Shown here piece after piece: positions 1 to 6,205 of a DNA stretch of 6,889 bases (within the stretch, counting starts at the first letter, position 1; every line of letters starts with the position of its first letter). The notes below the pieces were generated by a model. That model was given only the letters and a program-made list of their open reading frames with translations. It ran no database searches and was not told the DNA's origin. This stretch comes from Acidobacteriaceae bacterium (GTDB lineage Bacteria > Acidobacteriota > Terriglobia > Terriglobales > Acidobacteriaceae), in assembly GCA_027364815.1 (NCBI GenBank), contig DAHXOQ010000153.1, positions 1-6,889 of the forward strand, in the 5' to 3' direction. The translations under genes and the position numbers were made by a program.

Positions 1-1
1 C

Positions 2-874
2 ACCCCCGGTATCTACATTCCGCCCAACGAACAGCATCCCGACATCGCCCTCCCCATCCTCCTCAAGAGCAATCATGGCGTCTACATCTCCGTTGGCTCT
101 GAGCGGTCTTTCATCGGCGCTGCGCTCACGCGGGCCGTCGCCCTCTATGTCATCGATTACGACGCCGACACCATCCGCTTTGCCAACATCAACCGCGCAC
201 TCCTTGCCGCCAGCGCAAGCCGCGAAGATTACCTCTACCTCCGCCTCTCCGCTCCCGCTGACATCTGGCTCATGCGTTCCCGGCAGCTCACCGGAGACGA
301 CAAGGCCATCCTCGCAAATCCCGGCTCCTGGGCCTTCTGGCTTCATGCCATTCGCAATAATCTCTCCGCCTGGAATGATGCCTTCCTGCACTTCAACACC
401 AAGCCAACCAAGCCCGGCGACCCCTTCTATGCGGCCAACTATCTCTTTGACGATGCGCTTTACTCGCACCTGAGCCATCTCGCCAAAACTTCTCGCATCC
501 GGGCCCGGGTACTCGACCTGCGCAACGCAAATGAGGTCCGCGCCCTCTGCACCGATATCAAATCCAATGCCCTCAAATTCGGCGTTATCGACACCTCCGA
601 CCTGCCAAACTCTCCCAGCGGCGGCCGCAGCGTCGTTGCCGATTACATTCAGATCTTCTCCTCATTCGCCCAGCCCAATACCCTCTTTCTCAACACCGCG
701 CCCGTCGGTGGCAGCCATCGCGTTAATTGGAGCTACTTTGCTTTCAGCAATAAAAATATCCGCGCTCACGAACCGCGCGTTATTCAGCATTGGTATGAAA
801 TTGAAATGAAGAAAATCAACGCCACCGATCAGCCGCATGCTTTTCTCGATGACCCTGACGTCATCAACCGCTAA
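2..874 (+). CDS. 5'-truncated protein with SAM-methyltransferase-like (Rossmann) pattern
   Basis: An open frame runs from the window edge to a TAA at 872-874, giving the C-terminal 290 residues; the true start lies outside the window. Near the visible N-terminus, residues 27-43 (beginning VYISVGSERSF) resemble a glycine-containing nucleotide-binding strand-loop. They are followed by a hydrophobic strand ending in acidic residues (V-I-D-Y-D-A-D, 50-56), as in the first two strands of class I SAM-dependent methyltransferases. A later F-G-V-I-D-T-S-D-L-P-N stretch (about residues 195-205) could be the strand-4 region. The pattern also recalls the LIC_10091-type family from Leptospira, but that is memory of a general resemblance. 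No catalytic motif is convincing, and substrate and role are unknown. It shows no obvious link to the cytochrome cluster downstream. The reading frame is confident; the fold is tentative. Confidence 0.75.
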   Translation, partial: TPGIYIPPNEQHPDIALPILLKSNHGVYISVGSERSFIGAALTRAVALYVIDYDADTIRFANINRALLAASASREDYLYLRLSAPADIWLMRSRQLTGDDKAILANPGSWAFWLHAIRNNLSAWNDAFLHFNTKPTKPGDPFYAANYLFDDALYSHLSHLAKTSRIRARVLDLRNANEVRALCTDIKSNALKFGVIDTSDLPNSPSGGRSVVADYIQIFSSFAQPNTLFLNTAPVGGSHRVNWSYFAFSNKNIRAHEPRVIQHWYEIEMKKINATDQPHAFLDDPDVINR

Positions 875-878
875 GCTG

Positions 879-1055
879 CTACCGGTCCGGAGAATCCTTC
901 TGCTTTGTGGTTCTCACCGCTGCCATTATCCCCGCGCCCATCAGTATCACCGCGCCCACCACAATCCACTGTGTCGGCACGTGAAGCAGGTGCGCGGCGT
1001 AAATCAGCCCACACGTCAAAATCGCAAATCCGCCTATATAAATCCCAAATGACAT
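879..1055 (-). CDS. Small two-helix membrane protein, 58 aa
   Basis: This minus-strand gene encodes 58 residues (MSFGIYIGGF start) with two hydrophobic segments, at about residues 2-22 and 27-46, and a charged tail (RTTKQKDSPDR). The pattern fits a hairpin membrane protein with both ends on the same side. I chose the ATG at 1055-1053 because a strong GGAGG ribosome binding site ends four bases before it; an in-frame ATG at 1079 would add eight residues and has no such site. The stop codon (TAG) lies 4 bp from the stop of the convergent upstream gene. I do not recognise a functional family. Support comes from the strong ribosome binding site, the coherent hydrophobicity and the tight convergent packing. 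A function cannot be assigned. Confidence 0.7.
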   Translation of the reverse strand: MSFGIYIGGFAILTCGLIYAAHLLHVPTQWIVVGAVILMGAGIMAAVRTTKQKDSPDR

Positions 1056-1276
1056 AGTGCCTCCAAACAATCTATCCATCTACTTTTTCACTTCAACTGC
1101 ACCGGATCTGTACCGCATAGCTCTACCCGTACCCCCCCATACCACCCCATTCGCTTATTTGTCCCCTGTGCATTACCGCTCAGATTCCCCACGGCATCGC
1201 AATCCAAACTAGTGTCTATGGCTGCAACGTCTATGCAATAGCTCTCTGCGACGCGGCGTAAGGCCATTGCACAATC
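1056..1276. other. Divergent intergenic region, no clear promoter
   Basis: This 221-bp spacer lies between two divergently transcribed genes, so both promoters should be here. It contains a run of seven C (1132-1138) within a C-rich stretch, and a weak inverted repeat of the form TGCAATRGC (1234-1242 and 1263-1271) just before the rightward gene. I see no convincing -35/-10 pair and no copy of the TGTGA-N6-TCACT box found further downstream. Confidence 0.5.
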
Positions 1277-1981
1277 ATGAAAAATTTTTTACGCACATCT
1301 GCCCTCCTCGCCGTACTGCCCCTGCTCCTCGTCTCTGCACCTGCCCAATCTCCCGACACTGCTTCCGTCGTTCAACACATCGACGCCGCCGTCCGCGCTA
1401 GATTCGATAACGTTCTCGCCTTCAACGTCACCGAGACCTACCGCGTCTTTCGCAACAATGACGAACTGCATCCCGTCGCCGAGATGACCGTCAAGGACGA
1501 ATATCAGAAAGAGACCGGCAAAACCTTCACCATCCTCTCGCAGTCAGGTTCAACCATCATGCGCCGTTACGTGCTCACTCCCCTCCTCGACAACGAGAAG
1601 CGCATCAACCTCCCAGGCACACGCGAGTCGGGCTGGTTTAACTCTCAAAATTATGACTTGCAGTTGAAATCCACCCAGACCAGTCCTCTCAATGGACACA
1701 ATTGTTTACTCCTCTCCATGAATCCCCGCCAAAAGGCCTCCAATCTCCTCATAGGAACCATGTGGGTCGACGCAACTGATTTCACCGTCGTCCAGATTCA
1801 GGGCCAAACCTCTAAAGATCCCTCCGTCCTCTCAGGCCCCACTGAATTATTGCGCCAGTACACAAAACAGGCAGGCTACGCGCAATCCTTCCACTCCCGC
1901 GCCGTCTCAATCAGTCCTGTCTTCGGTCAAACTGTCATCACGATCGACTACAACAATTACCAGGTGCAGACCCGCAAGTGA
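1277..1981 (+). CDS. Secreted LolA/outer-membrane lipoprotein-sorting-like protein
   Basis: This 234-residue protein has a signal peptide: a basic start (MKNFLR), a hydrophobic core to about residue 20 and an A-P-A cleavage motif at 21-23 before Q24. The mature part is a mixture of short beta-type segments. It includes Y-R-V-F (55-58), a G-H-N-C-L-L-L strand (140-146), and the diagnostic G-T-M-W-V-D-A-T-D-F at 160-169 followed by V-V-Q-I-Q-G. That motif is typical of the LolA/MucB-like half-barrel fold that binds lipids or lipoproteins in the periplasm, and related exported proteins are common in Acidobacteriota. The ribosome binding site is weak (an AGG about 13 bases upstream), but no better start is seen. 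A periplasmic lipid-binding role is inferred from fold resemblance only. Nothing ties it functionally to the cytochrome genes, and 155 bp with its own regulatory features separates them. Confidence 0.82.
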   Translation: MKNFLRTSALLAVLPLLLVSAPAQSPDTASVVQHIDAAVRARFDNVLAFNVTETYRVFRNNDELHPVAEMTVKDEYQKETGKTFTILSQSGSTIMRRYVLTPLLDNEKRINLPGTRESGWFNSQNYDLQLKSTQTSPLNGHNCLLLSMNPRQKASNLLIGTMWVDATDFTVVQIQGQTSKDPSVLSGPTELLRQYTKQAGYAQSFHSRAVSISPVFGQTVITIDYNNYQVQTRK

Positions 1982-2037
1982 ATTGAGAAAACCGCCATAT
2001 ATAAAATTGCTCTCTTTCGCTCCAATATCCCAACTGG

Positions 2038-2064
2038 CTAGACGCTAGGCACTAGACGCTAGGC
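2038..2064. repeat. Tandem 13-bp direct repeat CTAGACGCTAGGC x2
   Basis: CTAGACGCTAGGC occurs at 2038-2050 and again, identically, at 2052-2064, separated by one A (period 14). Each unit is itself nearly palindromic (CTAG-A-CGCTAG). The pair lies 22 bp upstream of the CRP/FNR-like palindrome and about 75 bp upstream of the first cytochrome gene. It could be an extra regulator site, part of a dispersed genomic repeat, or chance duplication. The sequence alone does not decide. Confidence 0.8.
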
Positions 2065-2086
2065 GCTGTTCTTTTAACCAACTCCC

Positions 2087-2102
2087 TGTGACTTCAATCA
2101 CT
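2087..2102 (+). promoter_or_regulatory. CRP/FNR-family operator-like palindrome, copy 1
   Basis: TGTGA-CTTCAA-TCACT matches the CRP consensus TGTGA-N6-TCACA at nine of ten half-site positions. Its centre (2094.5) lies 42.5 bp before the ATG of the 11-heme cytochrome at 2137. The same half-sites recur at exactly the same distance before the fused cytochrome gene, and this recurrence is the main support. Which family member binds it (oxygen-, NO- or cAMP-responsive) cannot be told. Confidence 0.65.
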
Positions 2103-2136
2103 GCCACTCCTTCATGGAAGGCATCCACTGGATGCC

Positions 2137-3333
2137 ATGCGCACCGCAAGAAATTTTCTCGCCTGTTCAATCGCTTTAGCTTTGGCCGCGCTCGTTTTGC
2201 TCACAGCCTCATGTGTCGCCAAACCTCCACCCGATTGCCTCGCTTGCCACGACGACAAGACCGCCCAGGACTCTGCCGGCAAAAGCATCAATGTTGATGG
2301 CAAGCTCTTCCACTCCAGCATTCACGGCAGCATGGGATGTAGTAATTGCCACGCCGACATCAAGGCTTTCCCCCATCCAGACAAGATCAAGCCCGTCGAT
2401 TGCAAGAGCTGCCACGCTGATGAAGCTGCGGGCCTCGTCGGAAGCGTTCACTCCAACGAAGCTGAGCATCCCTGCACCAGTTGCCACGGCGATGCACATC
2501 AGATCGTTCCCAAAACTGACCCCAGGTCTGCTGTCTATCCGCTCAATGTCCCCAAAACCTGCGGTAAATGTCACGGCGACAACGGCATGGCTGAGAAGCA
2601 TGGACTCGCCAAGGTTTTTCCCAAGTACATCGACTCCATCCACGGCTACGCGCTCGATAAGGAAGGCTTGCTCGTCGCCGCCAACTGCCAGAGCTGCCAC
2701 GGCTCGCACCACATCCTCAGCCGCAAAGACCCTCTGAGTCCTACCAACAAGATCAACATTCCCAAAACCTGCGGAAGCTGCCACGCCGGAATCGACGCCG
2801 AGTACGCACTGGGCATCCACAGCAAAGCCCTTGCCAAGGGCAACACCAACGCTCCCGTCTGCACTGATTGCCACACCGCGCATGAAATTCTCCATCCAAC
2901 CGATTCCGAATTCCGCATGCAGTCCACACCCATCTGCGGCTCATGCCACAAGGAGATGCTCTCCACCTACCACGACACCTTCCACTCGCAACTCGGCGCT
3001 CTCGGCGGCTACGTGGAAACGGCGCGCTGCTGGGATTGCCACGGCGCCCACGACATCCGGCCTACGGCCGATCCCCTCTCGCCCGTCAATCCGGCAAACC
3101 TCATCGCTACCTGCGGCAAGTGCCACTCCGGGGCCAACGCAAGCTTCGTCAAATATCAGCCTCACGCCAATGCATACAACCGCACCCTGAGCCCCGGCCT
3201 TTACTTCGTTCGCTTGTTCATGAACATCCTTCTCATCAGCGTTCTCAGCTTCTTCATGCTCCACACCATCCTGTGGTTGGTTCGCGCTCGATACAACCAG
3301 ATCAAACATAAAGATCAGAACGGAGGCAAATAA
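2137..3333 (+). CDS. Undecahaem (11 CXXCH) c-type cytochrome with C-terminal membrane anchor
   Basis: This 398-residue exported multihaem cytochrome is the likely periplasmic electron-transfer subunit of a split bc-type complex with the next gene. It begins with a hydrophobic signal segment (6-25). L-T-A-S-C at 22-26 loosely fits a lipobox, so lipidation at C26 is possible, but ordinary cleavage is not excluded. Eleven CXXCH haem c motifs start at residues 34, 68, 89, 113, 142, 184, 212, 242, 267, 298 and 326. S-I-H-G/S-type histidines between them are candidate distal ligands. One transmembrane helix (about 356-382) contains H376, equivalent to H402 in the first helix of the fused paralogue. 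The ATG at 2137 is followed directly by the signal peptide, but its GGAAGG is about 15 bases away, so initiation may be unusual. The stop overlaps the next start (TAATG). The best comparison is CbcA/CbcL-type periplasmic domains; the exact partner and acceptor are inferred. Confidence 0.93.
   Translation: MRTARNFLACSIALALAALVLLTASCVAKPPPDCLACHDDKTAQDSAGKSINVDGKLFHSSIHGSMGCSNCHADIKAFPHPDKIKPVDCKSCHADEAAGLVGSVHSNEAEHPCTSCHGDAHQIVPKTDPRSAVYPLNVPKTCGKCHGDNGMAEKHGLAKVFPKYIDSIHGYALDKEGLLVAANCQSCHGSHHILSRKDPLSPTNKINIPKTCGSCHAGIDAEYALGIHSKALAKGNTNAPVCTDCHTAHEILHPTDSEFRMQSTPICGSCHKEMLSTYHDTFHSQLGALGGYVETARCWDCHGAHDIRPTADPLSPVNPANLIATCGKCHSGANASFVKYQPHANAYNRTLSPGLYFVRLFMNILLISVLSFFMLHTILWLVRARYNQIKHKDQNGGK
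3322..3326 (+). promoter_or_regulatory. Ribosome binding site inside the upstream gene; coupled start
   Basis: GGAGG lies six bases before the ATG at 3333, inside the last codons of the 11-heme cytochrome gene. The start overlaps the upstream stop by one base (TAATG). This arrangement fixes the start of the b-type cytochrome and favours translational coupling, as expected for two subunits of one complex. Confidence 0.85.
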
Positions 3334-4184
3334 TGTCTGATTTGGCCGGCACAACTACTGCCAATCAAGCTCAGCGTTTTATTCGTCGCTTCACGCCCGC
3401 GCAACGCTATATGCACGCTGTACTCTTCACATCCTTCCTCGGGCTCGCTGCCACAGGTCTCCCGCTCCGCTTCAGGGAAAGCATGTGGGCGCGCGCCCTC
3501 TCCAGGCTCGTCGGTGGATTCGGCGCCATTCTCTTCATGCACAAATTCTTCGCCATCATCCTCTCCATCGCTTTTCTGATCCACGTCAAGGAAATCATTC
3601 AGCGCGGCATCATCAACCGCGAGAAGGGCATCTTCTGGGGCCCCACTTCCATGGTCGCAAACTGGAAAGATGTCAAAGACGTCATCGCACACATGCGCTG
3701 GTTCATCGGCCTCGGACCCAAGCCCGAGTTTGAGCGCTACGCTTACTGGGAAAAATTCGATTACTGGGCCGTCTTCTGGGGCATGGTCGTCATCGGCTTC
3801 TCCGGCTACGCCATGTGGTTCGCACCCTTCTTCGCGCACTTCCTGCCCGGTTGGGCCCTCAACGCCGTGCTCGTCATACACAGTGAAGAAGCGCTCCTCG
3901 CCATCCTCTTCATCTTCTCCATTCACTTCGTCAATACCCACATCCGTCCCGATAGTTTCCCCATGGACATGGTCATCTTCACCGGCGTTGAATCTGAAGA
4001 AGAGTTCAAGCACAAGCGCACGCTCGAGTACAAACGCATGCAGGCCGCCGGTAAACTCGAAGCAAGACTCGGTGAAGCTCCGGGAAGCTACCAGGTCCGC
4101 TTTTCAAAAATAGTCGGCTTCATCGCCATCTTCATCGGTCTCACTCTCTTGGTCTTGACTCTTACCTCGTACTTTGGCTCCTGA
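3333..4184 (+). CDS. Membrane b-type cytochrome subunit (FdnI/HydC/b561-like)
   Basis: This 283-residue integral membrane protein probably carries haem b and oxidises or reduces quinone, passing electrons to or from the preceding 11-heme cytochrome. Hydrophobic helices lie at about 27-44, 62-86, 143-166, 177-201 and 257-279. Histidines H28, H70, H84, H183 and H198 sit in helices and align with H433, H472, H486, H580 and H595 of the fused paralogue, keeping the 14- and 15-residue spacings exactly. They are the candidate haem b ligands. A shared K-P-x-F-x-R-x-x-Y-x-E-K-x-x-Y-W signature lies at 130-145. A charged cytoplasmic stretch (about 219-250) precedes a fifth helix that the fused protein lacks. 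Compared with the fusion, the first helix of the b module is missing here and is supplied by the C-terminus of the upstream cytochrome. The Ni,Fe-hydrogenase/formate dehydrogenase cytochrome b type is confident at family level. Confidence 0.92.
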   Translation: MSDLAGTTTANQAQRFIRRFTPAQRYMHAVLFTSFLGLAATGLPLRFRESMWARALSRLVGGFGAILFMHKFFAIILSIAFLIHVKEIIQRGIINREKGIFWGPTSMVANWKDVKDVIAHMRWFIGLGPKPEFERYAYWEKFDYWAVFWGMVVIGFSGYAMWFAPFFAHFLPGWALNAVLVIHSEEALLAILFIFSIHFVNTHIRPDSFPMDMVIFTGVESEEEFKHKRTLEYKRMQAAGKLEARLGEAPGSYQVRFSKIVGFIAIFIGLTLLVLTLTSYFGS

Positions 4185-4193
4185 CCGAGTGCA

Positions 4194-4209
4194 TGTGATT
4201 TTTATCACT
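4194..4209 (+). promoter_or_regulatory. CRP/FNR-family operator-like palindrome, copy 2
   Basis: TGTGA-TTTTTA-TCACT contains the perfect dyad GTGAT-TTTT-ATCAC and matches the CRP consensus except at the last base. Its centre (4201.5) is 42.5 bp before the GTG start at 4244, exactly the distance seen for copy 1 upstream of the split operon. It lies in a 59-bp gap, which suggests that the fused gene and the small cytochrome have their own regulated promoter in addition to any readthrough. Confidence 0.7.
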
Positions 4210-4243
4210 GAGTTTTCACGCGCTTAGGCGTCTCATCATAGCC

Positions 4244-6202
4244 GTGAATTTATCTAAGCTTTTCCTGCTCTCAACGCTCGCTTTTTCGCTGCTTGCCGCA
4301 TCCTCCGCGGCAAGCGCCGGGCATAAACCGAAGAACTCCGACTGCCTCGCATGCCACTCTGACAACACACTCACAAAAGATCACAACGGAAAACCGGTCA
4401 GCCTCTTCGTAGATGAAAATAAATTCAAGCACTCCATCCATGGGTCTCTCTTCAGTTGTGTGGACTGTCACAAGGATGTAAAGTCTTCGCCGCACGAAAC
4501 AACTCCACTCAAGGTCAAGTGCGTTGAGTGTCACTCCGACGCCAACGAAGCCTACCAGCACAGCCTCCACGCCAAACCCACCAGCACCGGAGCTCCCGCA
4601 GCCAACTGCCAGGACTGTCACGGCGGCGCACACGAGGTCATGGGCGCTAGCGATCCTAAATCCCCCATCAACCGCGCCAACATTCCCGCCACGTGCGGCC
4701 GTTGCCATGGACAGAAATTCCTCATGGAATCAAATGGCCAAAGCACACAGCCCTTCATCAATTACCAGGAGAGTGTCCACGGCAAAGCCTCTGAAAATGG
4801 CGACAAATCCGCTGCCGTCTGCACAGATTGCCACAACTCGCACGCCATTCTCCCTGCCAACGATCCCGCCTCGCCCATTTACAAATTCAACGTCCCCAAC
4901 ACCTGCGGCAAGTGTCACAACGGCGTTGAAAAAACTTACCTCAAGAGCATCCACGGCAAAGCCGTCACCGCTGGCAACGAACACGCACCCACCTGCACCG
5001 ATTGCCACGGCATCCACTCCATCAAATCGCACGTCGATCCAAACTCCTCTGTCTCCGAACAGAACCTCGCCCAAACCACCTGCGCGCGCTGCCATGAAAG
5101 TGTCCGCCTCACAAAAGAATTTGGCGTCGCCGGCAATCGCGTCTCCACCTACCTCGACAGCTACCACGGCCTCGCCTCTGAAGGCGGCTCCGTCGTCGTC
5201 GCCAACTGCGCAAGCTGCCACGGCGTGCACAACATCCTCCCGTCCAGCGATCCTGATTCAACCATCAACCACGCCAACCTCGACAAGACCTGCGGCCAAT
5301 GCCACAAAGGCGTCACGCAGCGCTTTACTCTGAACAAAGTCCACGTCGGCCGCGAAACAAAGAATGACGCAGGAGCCATCGCCACTCGCTGGGTTCGGTT
5401 CATCTACATTCCGCTCATCATCCTCGTCATCGGCGGAATGTTGCTCCACAACATCCTTCTCTGGTTCAGCAAAACACGCGCCATCCGTCGTTCGCAGACT
5501 CGCTTCGTCCAGCGCATGACTCCGCAGCAGCGCTGGCAACATCTGGTTCTGCTCTCCAGTTTCATCATCCTCGTCATCACCGGCTTCGCGCTCAAGTACC
5601 CCACCTCGTGGTTCGCTGAGGTCTTCGGAATGGGCGAACATCTGCGCGGCATCATCCATCGTGTCGCCGGAGTCGTTCTCATCTGTGCGGGCGTCTATCA
5701 CGTCTTCTATCTCGCCCTGCAGCGTGAAGGCCGTAGCCTCCTCGTCTCGCTCGCGCCCGGGCCAAAGGACGCCATCGACATCTGGACCGCCATGCGCTTC
5801 CATCTCGGACTCAGCAAAGTCAAACCGCAATTCAACCGCTTCAACTACGCCGAAAAAGCCGAGTACTGGGCGCTCGTCTGGGGCACAGCTCTCATGGCCG
5901 TTACCGGCGTCATGATCTGGGCCAACGTCTGGGTCGGCAATCTTCTCGCTCGATGGTGGGTCGATGCCGCCACCGCCATCCATTTCTACGAGGCCATTCT
6001 CGCAACCCTCGCCATCATCGTTTGGCACTTCTACCAGGTCTTCTTCGACCCCGATGTCTACCCCATGAACTGGGCCTGGTGGGACGGAAAAATGGACGAA
6101 GCACACTACAAGCACGAGCATCCGCTGGATAAGGATGCAGCCACGAATGTTGTTGCAATCGAAACAGAAAAACCATCTGAAAAAACTGAAAATGGAGACT
6201 AA
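4244..6202 (+). CDS. Fused undecahaem cytochrome c / cytochrome b oxidoreductase (CbcL-like architecture)
   Basis: This 652-residue protein joins a periplasmic multihaem domain to a membrane b-type cytochrome, so quinol oxidation and multihaem transfer occur in one chain. The signal peptide ends at A-S-A (23-25). Eleven CXXCH motifs start at 34, 72, 93, 122, 151, 193, 221, 251, 280, 322 and 350. Helices follow at about 383-407, 432-450, 468-492, 540-560 and 575-600, with histidines H402, H433, H472, H486, H580 and H595 as haem b ligand candidates. The tail is hydrophilic and rich in K and E. The start is GTG at 4244: a TGA at 4196-4198 closes the frame upstream and no other plausible start precedes the signal peptide. 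Shine-Dalgarno support is weak. Domain order matches CbcL of Geobacter, which is reported to have nine c haems. The donor and acceptor are inferred. Confidence 0.93.
   Translation: MNLSKLFLLSTLAFSLLAASSAASAGHKPKNSDCLACHSDNTLTKDHNGKPVSLFVDENKFKHSIHGSLFSCVDCHKDVKSSPHETTPLKVKCVECHSDANEAYQHSLHAKPTSTGAPAANCQDCHGGAHEVMGASDPKSPINRANIPATCGRCHGQKFLMESNGQSTQPFINYQESVHGKASENGDKSAAVCTDCHNSHAILPANDPASPIYKFNVPNTCGKCHNGVEKTYLKSIHGKAVTAGNEHAPTCTDCHGIHSIKSHVDPNSSVSEQNLAQTTCARCHESVRLTKEFGVAGNRVSTYLDSYHGLASEGGSVVVANCASCHGVHNILPSSDPDSTINHANLDKTCGQCHKGVTQRFTLNKVHVGRETKNDAGAIATRWVRFIYIPLIILVIGGMLLHNILLWFSKTRAIRRSQTRFVQRMTPQQRWQHLVLLSSFIILVITGFALKYPTSWFAEVFGMGEHLRGIIHRVAGVVLICAGVYHVFYLALQREGRSLLVSLAPGPKDAIDIWTAMRFHLGLSKVKPQFNRFNYAEKAEYWALVWGTALMAVTGVMIWANVWVGNLLARWWVDAATAIHFYEAILATLAIIVWHFYQVFFDPDVYPMNWAWWDGKMDEAHYKHEHPLDKDAATNVVAIETEKPSEKTENGD
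4607..4993 (+). repeat. Internal four-haem repeat, unit A (hemes 4-7)
   Basis: This segment encodes residues 122-250 of the fused cytochrome. Its CXXCH spacings are 29, 42 and 28 residues, the same as in the next 129 residues. The third segment (C193 to T220) shares 13 of 28 residues, ungapped, with C322 to T349, including the I-L-P and D-P-x-S elements. Confidence 0.75.
4994..5380 (+). repeat. Internal four-haem repeat, unit B (hemes 8-11)
   Basis: This segment encodes residues 251-379 of the fused cytochrome, directly following unit A. Its haem motif spacings (29, 42, 28) are identical to those of unit A, and it has the same S-x-H-G-x-A-S-E element before its third motif. The protein therefore looks like three haem motifs plus a duplicated tetrahaem module. 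Confidence 0.75.
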
Positions 6203-6205
6203 CAA

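Noticed and set aside
1234..1271. Weak inverted repeat TGCAATRGC near the LolA-like gene start
   Set aside because: Short, with a mismatch and a 20-base loop; it could easily arise by chance and has no second copy.
1983..2007. Possible promoter TTGAGA ... TAAAAT after the LolA-like gene
   Set aside because: The two hexamers are only about 13 bases apart, too short for a standard sigma-70 promoter, and alternative AT-rich hexamers do not improve the spacing.
2114..2136. Alternative ATG codons at 2114 and 2132 for the 11-heme cytochrome
   Set aside because: Both are out of frame with the haem-motif reading frame; the ATG at 2137 leads directly into the signal peptide.
2209..2895. Long open frames on the opposite strand of the multihaem genes (also near 5258-6205 and 3315-4013)
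   Set aside because: They are antisense shadows of the cytochrome genes, with no ribosome binding site or recognisable domains and with compositions expected from mirrored haem-motif codons.
4194..4209. The GTGAT-TTTT-ATCAC dyad read as a transcription terminator
   Set aside because: The stem has only five AT-rich pairs with T in the loop instead of after it, and the same box recurs at the same distance from another start codon, which fits an operator better.
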